Both the position numbers and the translations under genes were made by a program. The notes under the pieces were generated by a model, which was given only the letters and a program-made list of their open reading frames with translations, did not search any database and was not told the DNA's origin. From positions 1,900,501 through 1,964,500 of the forward strand of contig WPIO01000033.1 of assembly GCA_009760855.2 (NCBI GenBank): a stretch of DNA of 64,000 nt, written 5' to 3'. This DNA is from Cristatella mucedo (Eukaryota; Bryozoa; Phylactolaemata; Cristatellidae). Every line of letters starts with the position of its first letter. Positions within the stretch are counted from its first letter, which is position 1. Shown piece after piece: positions 32,676 through 46,162 of the stretch.

Positions 32676-35600
32676 GTTGGCATTAGATCATACCTATTAC
32701 GAGTCACGATTAGGGCCGTATGAGTGCATGTTTACTATTGTGTTCAGTCTTGTCCCTACTTTACATGTGCTCATCCTGTGCATGATGTTGTCATTACAAA
32801 GAATGTTAATTGATCATTTTATTCACATAATTCGCGCATTGTGGTGTCATTAAGATTGGTATAATTAGTATTGAGACGGGACGTTATGGCTGGCAACGAA
32901 GTCTGGTGTCATTTGGGCAGCTGGCTCAAGTTAATAATTCTCTTTTTTTTGCAATCAAAAGTGTTATGTTAAAAGTCTTGATCACTTGATTTAAGACAGA
33001 TGAGACGCTATTTGTACCGTCGCAACCTGTCTTGCACATTACTTTCAGTGAGTCATCGCCTACTTGCGTTTGAAACCTGTGCATGTTAAATCGGTCAGAC
33101 TGCGACAGTGATTAAGATTATTAGCCTTATTAGATTATTAGATTATTATGAATTAAAATCAGTGAGAACCCGATATTGCATGACGTGTGATGTAGAATTT
33201 ATAAGAAGCCCATTTCAAGTGTTGGTTATTCAGTTGTACGCTATTCAGAGCTACTGGCCAATTAATGGCTGTGGCTGGTGCTGTACCGATGTACCCCTAC
33301 GTGGCAATCGAATAGGCTACTCTACGTGAACGACGTGGACTTGTTATAATAATTTATCGGCGCTCTTAATTGATGCTGTGCATTGATACCGTTGGCATAC
33401 CTTCAACGACTTGTTAGCCATGCTTAGAGGTGCCAGCTCTTTAACCGCATCCATTAGGAGCATTATATTTGCGGCAAAAGACAAGTTCAGAAGCCGCTGT
33501 ATATTGGAACAGTAAGCTGGAGTGTTTTCCATGTGGTTATCGCTGCCCAACAGTAGCTGCTGCTACTCCTGAAGGGCCACTCACTGGAAAGACGGCCTTT
33601 GCTGGCAATCTGAGTTCTGTTTTTTCTCACTAGTTCCGTAGACCATAACTTTCGGAATTTATTGGGTTCTCTGCTTCGCATAGAATGCTCTAAGAAAATG
33701 AATGGCATGTAACTGGGTCAGTACAGAATAAGCTGCAGACAGGATGAGCAGGTCTTAAGAGGGCCACCACCCGCACTTGTGTCAACTTGCCGGCAGATCC
33801 TATTTACGTGCTTGCTGCAGTGGCTTTCTGTGGAGGTAGTGCTCTGTGATACGGCTACTGCTTGGGCACCAAAAGCCGGCTATGAGTGTGCTATGGAAAA
33901 CTCGCCAGCATAACACCCACTTAGTCTTTGTGGCTTTGTCGAGTTACAGACAGAGATGCATACATATATACATGACATTATTTATGTAGGCCTCTGGGTC
34001 TTCATCGCTTTATTGCACACCGAAAGAGATGGTGATAGCTGGTAAGGCTCTTCTGCTGCTAAATAAATGAGGCTGCCGAATCAGCTAACTGTGCTGGATG
34101 GACTGATTGTGGTTTCCTGCAGTCACAACAGCTACGGTCCTAAATCTAGTGCCTTTGTGTATGAATGCCCTCATAGACCTTGCTCCAGCTGCCTGCTGCT
34201 TTATCTCCTATGATGCTTCTGACCCGGTCACCAGACTCATAAGGCTAGATCATAGGTGCTGTGCACCCAATCACAGCTTATTTTAGCATCGGAATGCTTC
34301 TAATGGTTTTTGTGTGCTGCTGCTGCTCATTTGAATATAGCCAGATGAAAGGAAGTGGTAGCTTTACACGGCACCTAGCAATATCCACGTGCGCCAGCTG
34401 CCTTCGAGCCTGTGACGAATCGTGCACGCATGCGCCTGCCACAGAATGCAGCCTGCACTGGCTTGCGGTGGTTCGCTGAAGCTTTGCGCGGACACTTATT
34501 TGTTCCAGTCCAGTCACGTGGTGAGCTGTCAGAGGGGCTGCAGGTTGCATGCTCTTGCCGGCTATTCGAAGAGAGGCCCTCAGGACCTCACTACAGCAAA
34601 GGACGAATGTCAAGCATGTGAGTCCTGCCGGTGAAAAGCAGCTTCTGTGGTCCGCTGCTGCTTCTGTGGTCCGCTGCTGCTTCTGTGGTCCGCTGCTGCT
34701 TCTGTGGTCCGCTGCTGCTTCTGTGGTCCGCTGCTGCTTCTGTGGTCCGCTGCTGCTTCTGTGGTCCGCTGCTGCTTCTGTGGTCCGCTGCTGCTTCTGT
34801 GGTCCGCCTATCTGCCACCTTCCCCCCATGCTCTCATTGCATTGTAATTAGCTCTTGACAGAAGTCTACCGTGTCCTGCTTCCAGCCCTCCATCCGAGTA
34901 AATCATGCATGGCAGGCGTTTCGAGCGATTGCCAACAGACAAAGCTCGGTGCTGACCTTCAGCTGCACGACTGTCACTCAACAGTTCTGCCATTTTGGGA
35001 TTGGTACCGTTAGTATGGGCTGTGGAGCAACTGGGAAAGCTGGAGCACTGCCAGTCGGGGTGGGGGCCATGCCTGCAAAGAAGTATCACTTTCACTGTTT
35101 GCTTCTCTCCCATGCCAGCAGTGCTGCTTTTCTTGTGCAGTGAGTGAGGCAGAGCATAGATGTGGTGGTGGGAGGGTGGCTGCAGCCCTTTAACGTGCCA
35201 ATTTTAGCACGATGCCTCACCCCCTAATGTTCTCACGCCCTTCCTGCGGTTCGTCATAGTTCCTCGACAAGCGGCGATCTCTTGAACAAAGCTGCTCAAA
35301 TGTACATGTACCGATCGAGTATTTCAGAGCACGTGTGTTTGGATCACATCTTTCAAATTTCACAGCATTCAGCTAACGAGTTCTCATGCTGCATCACTGT
35401 TAAAGTTCTGGCCTGTAGCAGATTGATGAGGCCAGAACTTTTAAATGGCTTGAGAATGCATGAGCAGAATGCCGCGAGACTTCGAAGATGCACTTTTAGT
35501 ACAGTACTGCATACTATGCAATCATTGGTGGAGCTTTATTCAACCTCACTCTGATGGCTTTCAATGGAGCGCTGCTTTTCGTAGGACCCATTGGGTGTAG

Positions 35601-38600
35601 CAGTTCCATCTTTAAAATTGTGAACCGCTTTTAATTATCCTATTACATGAATAAAGGCGGCTCTGTATTGCCCCATCCTGCTATGGCCTGAGTCTTAAGA
35701 ATTTTGACAGAATTGTGTAGCAACTATTACACAGCAGGCTTGTGGTCTTGCATGCTCATGATGACAGCTGCACATAAGCACATGTACACACCATTGTGCG
35801 TGCTTTTGACTACCCGTTCCTAATTCATTCTAGAATTACTAAAACTCGTTGTACATGCAAGAAGTTGGTTGCAACGAAGCAATGGAGCACGGTCTGGTTA
35901 TTACCTAGAATGAATTAAAGAGATGTGCATGTTTTGCTAGTTCTATTACTTTCAGTCACTTGCCCCACTCCAAGGTCAAGCCCTGCCCAAACCCTTCTGT
36001 ATTGTATTGTGCATCTACCTTGACTGTCGGCGACTAGCTGATGCAGCCCGGCTGCCCAATTGTCTACTTCTTAAACTTAACCTCCCACTTTTATGTTTCC
36101 TTTGATCCCTTCCTTCTGCTACCATTACGAGACCCTCTCTCATGCCTTCCTGCTATGTCATGGTTCGTTATCCCATGTGTTATCCTGCCCCTCCACGGCC
36201 TGAATTTTTATTATGTCTGTCCTGCATAGCCACCCCACCAATGTAATGGCAGTGGCCTTCCTGCATTGCTTTCAGCCGTGTAGTTTCACGTACAGCCCTA
36301 TACGTCATTTTGTGAGTTCTTTTGGTTTGTTTTTATTTCTGTGTGATTAAACATGACATGTCAGGATCTGCTCCCACGCAACAGCTCGTACGTGTAATTG
36401 GATTGGCACACAGTGGTTGTGCAAATCGCCGATCTCAGATGCTCAATGTCGCTGCCACTGTTTTCGACCGGCAGAGGCACGCGGGAAATGGGCTATAAAA
36501 AAGCAGCCGGTTATTGTGTTAAAAATAATGGAATAAGGGCTCCACGTGAGCTTGCTGCTGGACCCTGATAATGTCGGCCTCCCGAAGCTGCCTTCTATCG
36601 AGATAGTGTGCTGCCTTGCTGGTAGCAGCTAACTTATGTGCTGGACAATGTGCATGCAGTAATAGCAATGTTTTGCATTCAGAATAGCTGCCTATGAAAC
36701 AAGTACTTTTGATCGGATAGTATGCCCTCTCAGACCCTGCTCATCCTGCCTGCTCGGTAGTTTTTGCAGCAATTTCCGGCAAGGTTACCCATAGTTCTGT
36801 CTTTTTTAAGCTGGGTTTATTTATGCTTCGGTTATGCCGATTTGTGGACCAACAGGTTCGCCTATGCCATGCTCTTGCCTGTCATCTACTTTTGCCATTG
36901 AAATCCTGGGACACAGAACCATGTGGACAGAAGCCCGCCTAGCCTAGGCGGTAGTTGTAATTAAACAACTATTGTGTGAAAAATGATGCTACCAATATGG
37001 ATTATTGAAGTCAGTTCCTAGTACCGTCGTGAGGACCCTTCGACTGGAGACCATACTAGCTAACGAGAAGGGGGATGTGTGACCTGAAAAGGTCCTCGAC
37101 TAGCCGAAATTGATTCTTTGCCTCCATTCAGACTCGTGTCACTCATAGGAAAGTTGAAAAGTAAGAAGACGATAGATAGCAGGTGAACTCAGCTTGAGAG
37201 AAGGGTGCATTAATCTAGTTTTGCGACCGGCCAGTCAGTTGCCATTTTCAAACAGGCAGCACTTTACTGGTTAGTTGGGCCAATTCTGCCGATCAAATAG
37301 CAGCATAAATGTAAAGTAAAGCTCAGCTAATTCTGCAGCCTCATTTCTTTAGTTAATGGACCTGTAACTTTCATCCTCTTGCAGCCAGCAATAAAATAGT
37401 GCCTGCTGTAGACTCGAGCCCCTGATCTGGGTCGTGAAGTGCAAGCATGATATATAAGTCGGCTTAATTCAGTCTCAGCCATGCACTTATAATAATGGTA
37501 ATAATATTGTCATTTTATCTCATCCTAAGAGAACCAAATTTATTTAAAGGTCCTTTACAGCTCAGTGCAGGTGTGCATGTAAGGTACTGTGCTTAATCCA
37601 GCATGCAGAAGCGCACAAGTGGACTCTCAGGGCCATCTGTTACAAGGACCCATGGTTATTAATATGCACTGAATTGTATTCAGGTGAGCATGCAAAGCAC
37701 GCAGGAACAAACGAGGCAATTTCGCGTGGGGGGCAGTGCAATTGAAAGCTGAGTGGAACGGATTCACCTCTAGTCAGATGCTAGGTAATCTGTGCATGGC
37801 AAATGAATGTCGCCGATGGTTACGATGACTTCGTAGAGGCTCCGGAACTAAAGCTCTTCAATCCAAACACAGCCCATGTGCCGGGTGCTTGTCCTTGCTG
37901 ACACGTGACTGAGACTAGTAGAGCTAGTGCCTCAAGGCATCGTTAGTGATTCACCGATGCCAGACCATTGCAGGCTGATAACAGGAAGGATTGGAAATCA
38001 TCTGTGTAAATCCAGCTTAAAACCGATTCCAGTGAGGATTCCGTTCGAAGCTCTACATGCCGGACCTAGCTGCCAAGCCAATTTTTCGTGTGCAGCTGTA
38101 AGAACTGGTGTGTGCTGTATGTGTCAGTGGTCATATCTAATGCCATCGAGCACAAAGTCAAAGGTTTCTGGCTGCACCTAGGCGAACCGTGAGCACAAGC
38201 CGTTGCTTGTTTCTGCTACTAGTACCTGTCGGCAGTGGCAGTCTTTGCCTTAGTCTGGGTTTTTCGGGTTGAAAAATCCTCAATACAGGCAATCTGGGCA
38301 GTTTGCTCTTGATTACCATATTCAGTTTAATCAGCCTTTGTATACCGGCAGGCAAAAATTCATATGAGGGATCTGCTGGCTGTCAGATGAGTAAGCCCTT
38401 GGCATTGACAGAACCCATGCAGTCTTGATGTTTGGCCAGCCAATGCTGCAGGCTTCTTCTGACAGCTGTCTGTGATGTGAATCGGTGTGACAAGGTCTGT
38501 GATGCGATCGGCGGCTGCCTCAGCAAAAGCTCTTATCTGGAGGGATGCCAGCCCTGCCCAGCCCAGGTGTGCCACTGCTGAGGCCATGGGTTCTTGAAGA

Positions 38601-41600
38601 AGCCTAGCTCGAGAGAGTCGTTGTGGCCGTGGCCTCTCTGATTCGCATTTGTTTTTTAAACGCTTTTCCTCCACTTGCAACGTGCAAAGTGTATGCGACC
38701 TCTGCTCTGCTGGCTCTTAGCTGCTCGAAGCATACATTCGCCTGTTGGCTTTTAGGCTTAACCGAAAGTGTTGCTAATATCTGTTTGCCTTTGCATGCAG
38801 GTGCACCAGCATCAGCACGCGTAATGTGCATTGTCTGGTCTGCTTCAGAAGCAAAGGCAAGACATTTACATAGCTCTCTTTTCTTCTGTTTAGTTTATCC
38901 AAAGATTGTCAACTTCATCGTGTCGGCCAAATGACAGTCGACTCTGTCACTTATAAGAATACGCTCGGTCCGGCATATAGGCATTCTTATATGTGGAGTA
39001 TTCCCATATGGGGAGGGAGACTAATATTGGATTAAAATCTGAGACGCAGAACTGCCATTCTTATAAGCAGAGTATTTCTATATCCGATATTATTAGATGC
39101 GTACTTGACTGTGTAAAGGGAGTGCTGAACCCTTTGTCTTATCATCCGAGCTGTCCGATCAGCTGGTGGCTGTGCCCCGACTTTAAGGATACCACAGCCC
39201 CACCAGCCCGTGTCCTTTTCATTTTTATACAGGGAGAGGGCCTGAAACGACCGTGAGCTGGCCAGCTTTCAAGCCAGCCCATCATCTCAGAACTTGACAA
39301 TGTGCTGTCCAAGGATGGGTCAAGGTTTGGCTCCTGCTTTGGCCTAATCCTCGGTCTGCGACCGATTGCTGGTACAGCCATCGCCCACCCGCGAGGTGGG
39401 GCTTCCGGAGGAAACAGCCGATGACTTTGAGCACAAGGGGCTCCACATGTGCCCATCATTTGTAGTGGTTCAGGCAGCGTTGCTAGCCGACCCAAAGTGA
39501 GCTTCGATTCTCTCGAGATGACCAAGGCATGCCGTGACCCTGCCACGTTGAGTTGCTATGATACGAGCCTGTGTGTGAAATACACTGCCCTCCAAAAAGT
39601 TTCTATGCACCTGCTACCAGTCAATAACTAGTCGAGGCACCATGAGTTTGATAACTTCTTGCAATCGCTTCGGCATTGACTTCACAGCAGCAGTCCTTCA
39701 AAACCTCAAAGAACTCATTGGGTTTCATGCACAGGAGAACTCTGACCCTGAGAGCACGGTCGGCTTCGTTTCACAGATGGTCTCTTGGGTTTAAGTCAGG
39801 CTTGGGTGTGGTCACTGCATGACCTCAGTTGGCTCAAAGTCACAGTGTGAGGTTCGTAAGAAACTCTTCAGCGACCAAAGCAGTATTTTTTTGGATCGAT
39901 GTCAGGCTGCCAACTGAAATTCGAGCTCGAGAAGAGTGTAAGGGGGTGGCAAGCCAACATTCTGCACAATGTCCTGATAGACTTTCTGATTCATGATTCC
40001 TTAAATCCTGTGCATATACCTTACACTGGAAGTTGAGAAGCAACCCATACCATTATGCTTCCCCACCCAATTGAATGGTCTTTTGCAGGCGACCGTCAGC
40101 ATATGCTTCACCCATTCACCGGCGAACATACTTCCTCCGCTTATCTCAACCAGAGAGATTGAATTTTGACTTATCTGGCTGAAGCGCTCTACTCCACTGT
40201 GTAGCTGTCCAGTGCTGACATAGGCAAGCAAAGTTCAGCCAAAAGCTTTTTTATGCTCCCTAAACCCAGGCTTGCGCCACCCATGCGTTGCCACCCACCC
40301 ATGCGTTCAGTCCTTGTTCGGGGGGGGGGGGGGGTAATGTCAAGAAAATACTTATAAAATTGGTCCGACAATCGAATGTGTGTTTAGGGTACCTTTCGAA
40401 AGGCAAATATATTAGAACTGGGATCGGAAGTTCTGACTACTTCCACATGAAAGAAAAAACGTTTATGCAAACCACGTCTAATCCCGGATGTAAACTGGAA
40501 GCAACAAATCTACAAATGAAAAAATTACCAATGTCTGCATCATATGCGACTTGTATCGAAACTTGTCGAACCTTGGTAGATCGAGATGCATGCTTGAAGC
40601 TTGTTGAGGTGCATTTTTGTGACTTACAGCTTCATTTCGAGAGTCGGTTGTGCCTTGTAAACTCCATAACTCGGCTAATACTTCACGTATCGGTGTGAAA
40701 TTTGAAGTATGAGTCCAGGTCTGCTTGGTTCAAATGCAGCAAGAAAAGCTTATGATTTCGGATGGATACATTTTGCTGTATATGTCCACGATTACAGAAA
40801 ATGAAGCTCAAGAACGTTTGATGACGTATACAGCAAAATGTATCCAGGTGTATGTGGTAATGCATTCTGTGAAGGGTGATCGCTTTCTCATCGCTCGGGC
40901 CACTCGTTCTGACATGCAGGTAGATGCTTGTGGTCGACTTAGCACGAACATTTGTGTTGTTCTTAGCTTGCAAAGAAGCATACGACGATGCTGGAAACCA
41001 GTCTGCTTGCCTGGCTGGGTGCTCCGTTAAAGAGTCGTCAGCCAAAGAACGTCAGCAGCAGGTAACGGTCATGCGAATTTTCTTTCTCCCGTCGCCTTAA
41101 TTCTTAATCTTGCGATATAAGCCCTTGTGAGAAGCATAGACTATTGCTTGTTTGGCTCTTTGCCATAAACATTTCGTGAACTGTTTATTTTATGTCTTGA
41201 TTCGTGTGACGCATCCTCCCGGTCAGTCTGTTGCACCTAGTGCATGTGTATGCATCTCTCTATGCAACTCCAAAACCACAAAAGACTGTAGTTGGTGCTA
41301 GGCTATAGTGTTTAGTGTTGTTGCTATAGCATGCTTGAAGCCTAAGTGGCTTTAAAAATGCTCATTTGGTAGCCAACGGACGTATATTTAGATTTTTCAT
41401 GCAACAAAGAGAAAGTGAGAACAGTAGTTGTCAGGACAGTTGAGTATGTGAGTAGCATGAATGCAGCAGCACAGGACTGCTGAAAATGATGTGTCACAGT
41501 CGGCAGTCGGGGATTAGATCCATTTCCCTCCAAAAGTGTCTACCCACCTTTTCCATTGATCCAAGTTTGGTTGTTGCTAATACCAGTATTCGAGTAAGTT

Positions 41601-44598
41601 GATAAGCTACATTTAATTATTAAATTGTAACAATCTGTCAGTATAATTTTGCACTAAATTGCAGTTTGCTACATTTTTCTTAGTAAATAACAACATTCAT
41701 CCTGCATTTGTCGGCAGCCGAGTCAACGGTTCCCGTGTAAACAGATGGACTTGTGTGGTCACATGGCCATTCTGAGCTAAGATGTCTCCTTGACCTGTTG
41801 AGGCCAGCCCCTGCCATAGTGGCACTCGGTATTCGACCAAAGCATGCCACCAGTTGCACACCTTTCTGAGGGTACAACAGCGGTTTTGATGTTGCTGCAC
41901 TGAGATGGCCATTAAAACCTAGAAGTCGTGAGCCGGCTGAAGATCTCTGAGGGTACTGTTAGGAACATTATTAAGAAACATCTGGACTGTGGTCGCGCAG
42001 AGACACTCCGTGATCTGGCCTCCCTTGAGTAACGTCTCCGAGGAAGGACCGGCTCCTCAAAAGCATGGCTATGAAGGACAGGTTTGCCACTGCTTAAATG
42101 CACTGCCAGAGTCTGCCAAGCAACCGGAATGGTCGTAAGCCAAAATACCGTGAGTAGATGGCTTAACGAACAAACTGAATGTGTGGATGGCCAAGTGCGA
42201 GCCATTATTGACTGTGCAGCACAAAAAAGCGAGGCTGTATTTTGCTTGCTGATTCCAGCATTGAGAGCTGCCCAGTGGAGCAGAGTGCTTTGGACTGAGG
42301 ATTCCAGATTCAATCTCTTTGGCTGCAACAAAAGAAAAAAGTGCATTCGCCTGGCACTAGGGTGAAGCAGACATGGACGTTTGTCTGAAAAGGACCTTAA
42401 CATTTGGTGCTGGAAGTGTAATGGTATGGGGGTTGCTTCTTAACTTCCGGTGTTGGGCCTCAGCAGAGGATTCAAGGAATCGTGAATCAAGATGTCCATA
42501 TCGACATTGTGCAGACTATGGGCTGGCCATCTGCTTTTGCATTTCACGAGCTCAACTTCTGTTGGTAGCATGACAACGATCCGACGCACACTGCTGTGGC
42601 TGCTAAAAAAATTTTTCATGAATCCTGCCGTCTATGGCTTGGAGCCAATTGCGGTCATGCATTGGCCAAGCCTATGCCCGGACTTGAACCTAATAGAACA
42701 TCTGCGGGACAAAGTCAAATGAACTTTAGGTTTAGAGTCCTCATGCACACGAAAACCGAGTTGTTGCCGTTTTGAAGAATGGCTGGGCGTCAATTCAGAA
42801 ACGTGCCAGAAGCTGGCGAAGGCAATGCTGACATGATTGGGTTGAGGTCGTGGGCTCGAGCCCCGAGGCACACGTGAAGCGCCTGAATAGAGAATAAGTT
42901 CTCTTGGGGCGCCATATAAATTAATTATATTATTTATATTTAAGTTATCAAAAAACATGGTGCCTCAACAAATTATTGTCTGTGTACCCAACAAATTGTC
43001 TGTAATTACATATTTCTTAGTTTTCTACATAATACAAACTGCTAAAGAGTTAGATCCAATCTAAATATTGTGTTTTAGGTAAAATAGTGTGCTGGTAGCA
43101 GGTGCTTAGAAACTTTTGTCAGGCTTAACGGTAAGGTGCTTGTACATCACGATCCAGGTCATGGGTTCGACTCCTGCAGCAGGCATTCCCTCATTGCTCA
43201 CTGAAAGCAGGGTGTTAAGTCGCTAAGGTTCTTCTACTGATATATAAATGAGGCTGTTTGATCAGCTAACCTTACTTTGCTCCCTGGTCTTAACCCAGAT
43301 GTAAGGTGCTCGTTCTTCTCCACCAAAGTCATGGGTTTGAATCCTGCAGTTGGCGATCCTTTTTACCCACTGCAAGAGGTAATGATAGCTATTAAGGCTA
43401 TTCTGCTGCTATACAAATGAGGCTGGTGTATCAGCTACCCTAATCTTTTTAGACTTGGTTCCGTAAGAACTATGCAAGCGATTTCCCCAGTGTGGGGCCC
43501 ACAGAGCAAAAGCTTCTGTGACTAACTGCCGAGCAAGAGTTGAACAGCTAATTTATTTTTCTGATAGGCCGATGGCACTATGAGATTGAACCTGGCCAAG
43601 AATTCAGCTAGAATGAAGGAGCTAAGCCACGGTGGATCCTTTCTGGTGAGAGTAAGAATTTTGCACTAAATCGATCGATCGACGGAGAGCAAATTTGATA
43701 CATATGGAATTTCTTGGATTTATCAACTATATTCATCACCATCTGTTAAGATTGACTTTTTTCTAGCCCTACCTACCATCGCTGCATTACAATAGTCCAA
43801 GCTAATTAGAACCAGGAAGCTAGTAAGATCTTTAATCAGCCACTGTGGTAAATAGTCCCTAATCATGGGCTGGCACCAAGCATGCTGACTAGCTTTGGAG
43901 GATGTCTTTTGAACAAAACGTTAGGCTGGCTTTATCGTTGATGGTCACATTAAAGCACCACTAAAGTCACTTATCACAGCTGTACTCGTAGGTTTTTCTA
44001 TAAGGAATTTGATTTTATTGGCCTTGGGTGAAAGCTCAGTATTGTCACGAGCATCGAGATAGTGAGATTTCAGCTTCCCCAACTTGATGGCTAGTGAGTG
44101 CCGTCCGACACGATTGCGCATACAGGATTTTAATGTATCAGCTTCCTCCAGGCTAATGGCTAGTCGTTGCTGTAAACTCGTGGAATGTTTCGGGCAGAAA
44201 TCGAAGCAGTGCGGTGGTTTTCACTGTTTGGCAGTTCGACGACTACGAGCGGGCTGAGGAGCAGCTTGCACTGTCTTTTCTGTCGCTGAGCGCCCTGATG
44301 AACAACTTAATGCTGCCGATGATGAACAGCTTGGACCTGCTCATTCCTGGCTCCGTGGTTGTGGAGAAAGAGCTAACAGCCGTGGATTACTCCGACGATA
44401 GCGTTGGTGTGATCGTGGTCATCAGTGGCAAGACATCTGGCATTCTACAGACTGTTGATAGCCAAGGAGCAGGTACTAGCTTGTGCGTGCTATCGCGAAC
44501 CCGCACCTTACGGTATTTGTGATATGCGCCGTGGCCCAGTAGACAAGCCTGTTGCCAAGCTTGAGAGCATTATGCCTTTGTCGGTTTGCGTGCGCGCC

Positions 44599-44648
<50 letters not shown>

Positions 44649-46099
44649 CTAGCGTGTGTGGATTAAATAAATAAATTATATTCATTTGTATAGCACCCTA
44701 AGAGAACTTAATCTCTCTATTCAGGCGCTTCACATGTGCCTCGGGGCTCGAGCCCGCGACCTCGTCCAGACCTTGGTCGGGTCGAGCACCTTAACCGCTG
44801 GACCAAACCAGCTCGGCGTGGATTCGATTGTTTCGTTGCAAATCCGTTGCAGCTCTTCGAACTGAAGCAGAAGCTAGGACAGAGCAGTTAGCCGTCGGAG
44901 GACAGAGCGAGACCGATTGTTCGTGGTCGTCGTTCTTCGATACCAGCAACTGGAATATGAACGTAGATCTGAACGGATGGTCGCAGCTCGTACTCTCTGC
45001 CCTCCTGATGCTGTCAATTATTGGTGTGCTGTGGATGTGTTGCAGTACTGTAGCGACTTCGACAAAGAGCTCCCCACGGCGAGAACTGGTCAGTGCAACT
45101 TGCACTGGCTGATTAAATTGGTTGCATGCTGCTTCAGTGCTATTGCTGGTTGAGTTAATCCTGCTGCTTTTTCCTTTTTTATTTATTATGCCTAGCTGCT
45201 TACCCGTCGAAAATGACAAGACGTAGTATTTCATATTGGATTTTTGTAGTGCGCCGAAAGCCAAGCGCTCTGTCCACGTCTGGAGCCCCAATCGCAACCC
45301 CCCCTGCTGCTGCCTCCTTCTTGGCCAGCTGCTGCCACCCTCTACACTTGGCTCAGAAATGACCTCGTTCATTCCTTGGGAATTTTTTTAATACTTCTGC
45401 TCCTTCCCTGTCGCGTCCTTTCCTACACCTGCCGAATGCTTCAGCCGCGTCGGGCCACTAAGGTCGTGGAAGCAACATCGTTCTGCCTCGGCAGCGCAGG
45501 CGGGCATTCAAACGCCCCAACTGTGGCAAGTCTGTGGTAACCCTTTTCAGTACACGGTTCAGCAACCTAGCTGCAGAGCTCCCTGCCGAGGAACCAAGCT
45601 GTCTTCATGTTCTGCGGAGGATTTTGTCTCGTCATGTGAGCTGTCGTCCTACTGTGAGTGTGCATGGATGTCATCCGACTATATTCAGTAAAGGAAAAAG
45701 AGAGTAAATGCCGAGTTCTTTAACGACTGAGGGATGAGTGCAATCATGTAATGTAATATAATGTGTAATATAATGTATCTCTGTTTGTAACTCCACAAAT
45801 TCATAAAGACTATTTGGGTATTATGCAGGAGAGTTGTGTACAGCACACTCACAGCCTAAGCGGCTTTCGGTATGCATTCGGTAGCCAACAGACTTCGTCT
45901 CATGCAACAAAGAGAAAGTGGGAAGCATAGCAGAGTCAGGAGAGCAGAGCCACTCTTTCGGACAAGGCAGTTCTGACCAGATGACAGCGTTGGTAATGGC
46001 TGTGAAAATTTCGTAGCCCATCCGCCTAGAAGCACAATTTAGTAAGTGGGGGGCCCCGTGTTTGCAGGCTGCAAGCAGGCTCGTTTAACTGGCTTGGGT

Positions 46100-46162
<63 letters not shown>

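Noticed and set aside
34261-34479. Cysteine-rich frame (STCASCLRACDESC) considered as a TMEM59 exon
   Set aside because: It lies upstream of the better CQRGC exon at 34509, in another frame, and would break the order of the family.
34278-34858. Frames of up to 183 codons with repeated GPQKQQRTTEAAADHRSS-type peptide
   Set aside because: Produced by the 19-bp minisatellite, which lacks stops in several frames; no start or splice context, and the region is a TMEM59 intron.
38623-38934. Frame considered as the missing TMEM59 cysteine exon (SKHTFACWLLG)
   Set aside because: Only one cysteine of the expected C-x-x-G-C pair, and its splice phases do not fit both neighbouring TMEM59 exons.
44425-44685. 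Cys/Val and Thr/His frames around 44.6 kb (and similarly 46.1 kb)
   Set aside because: They translate (TG)n repeats inside TMEM59 introns.
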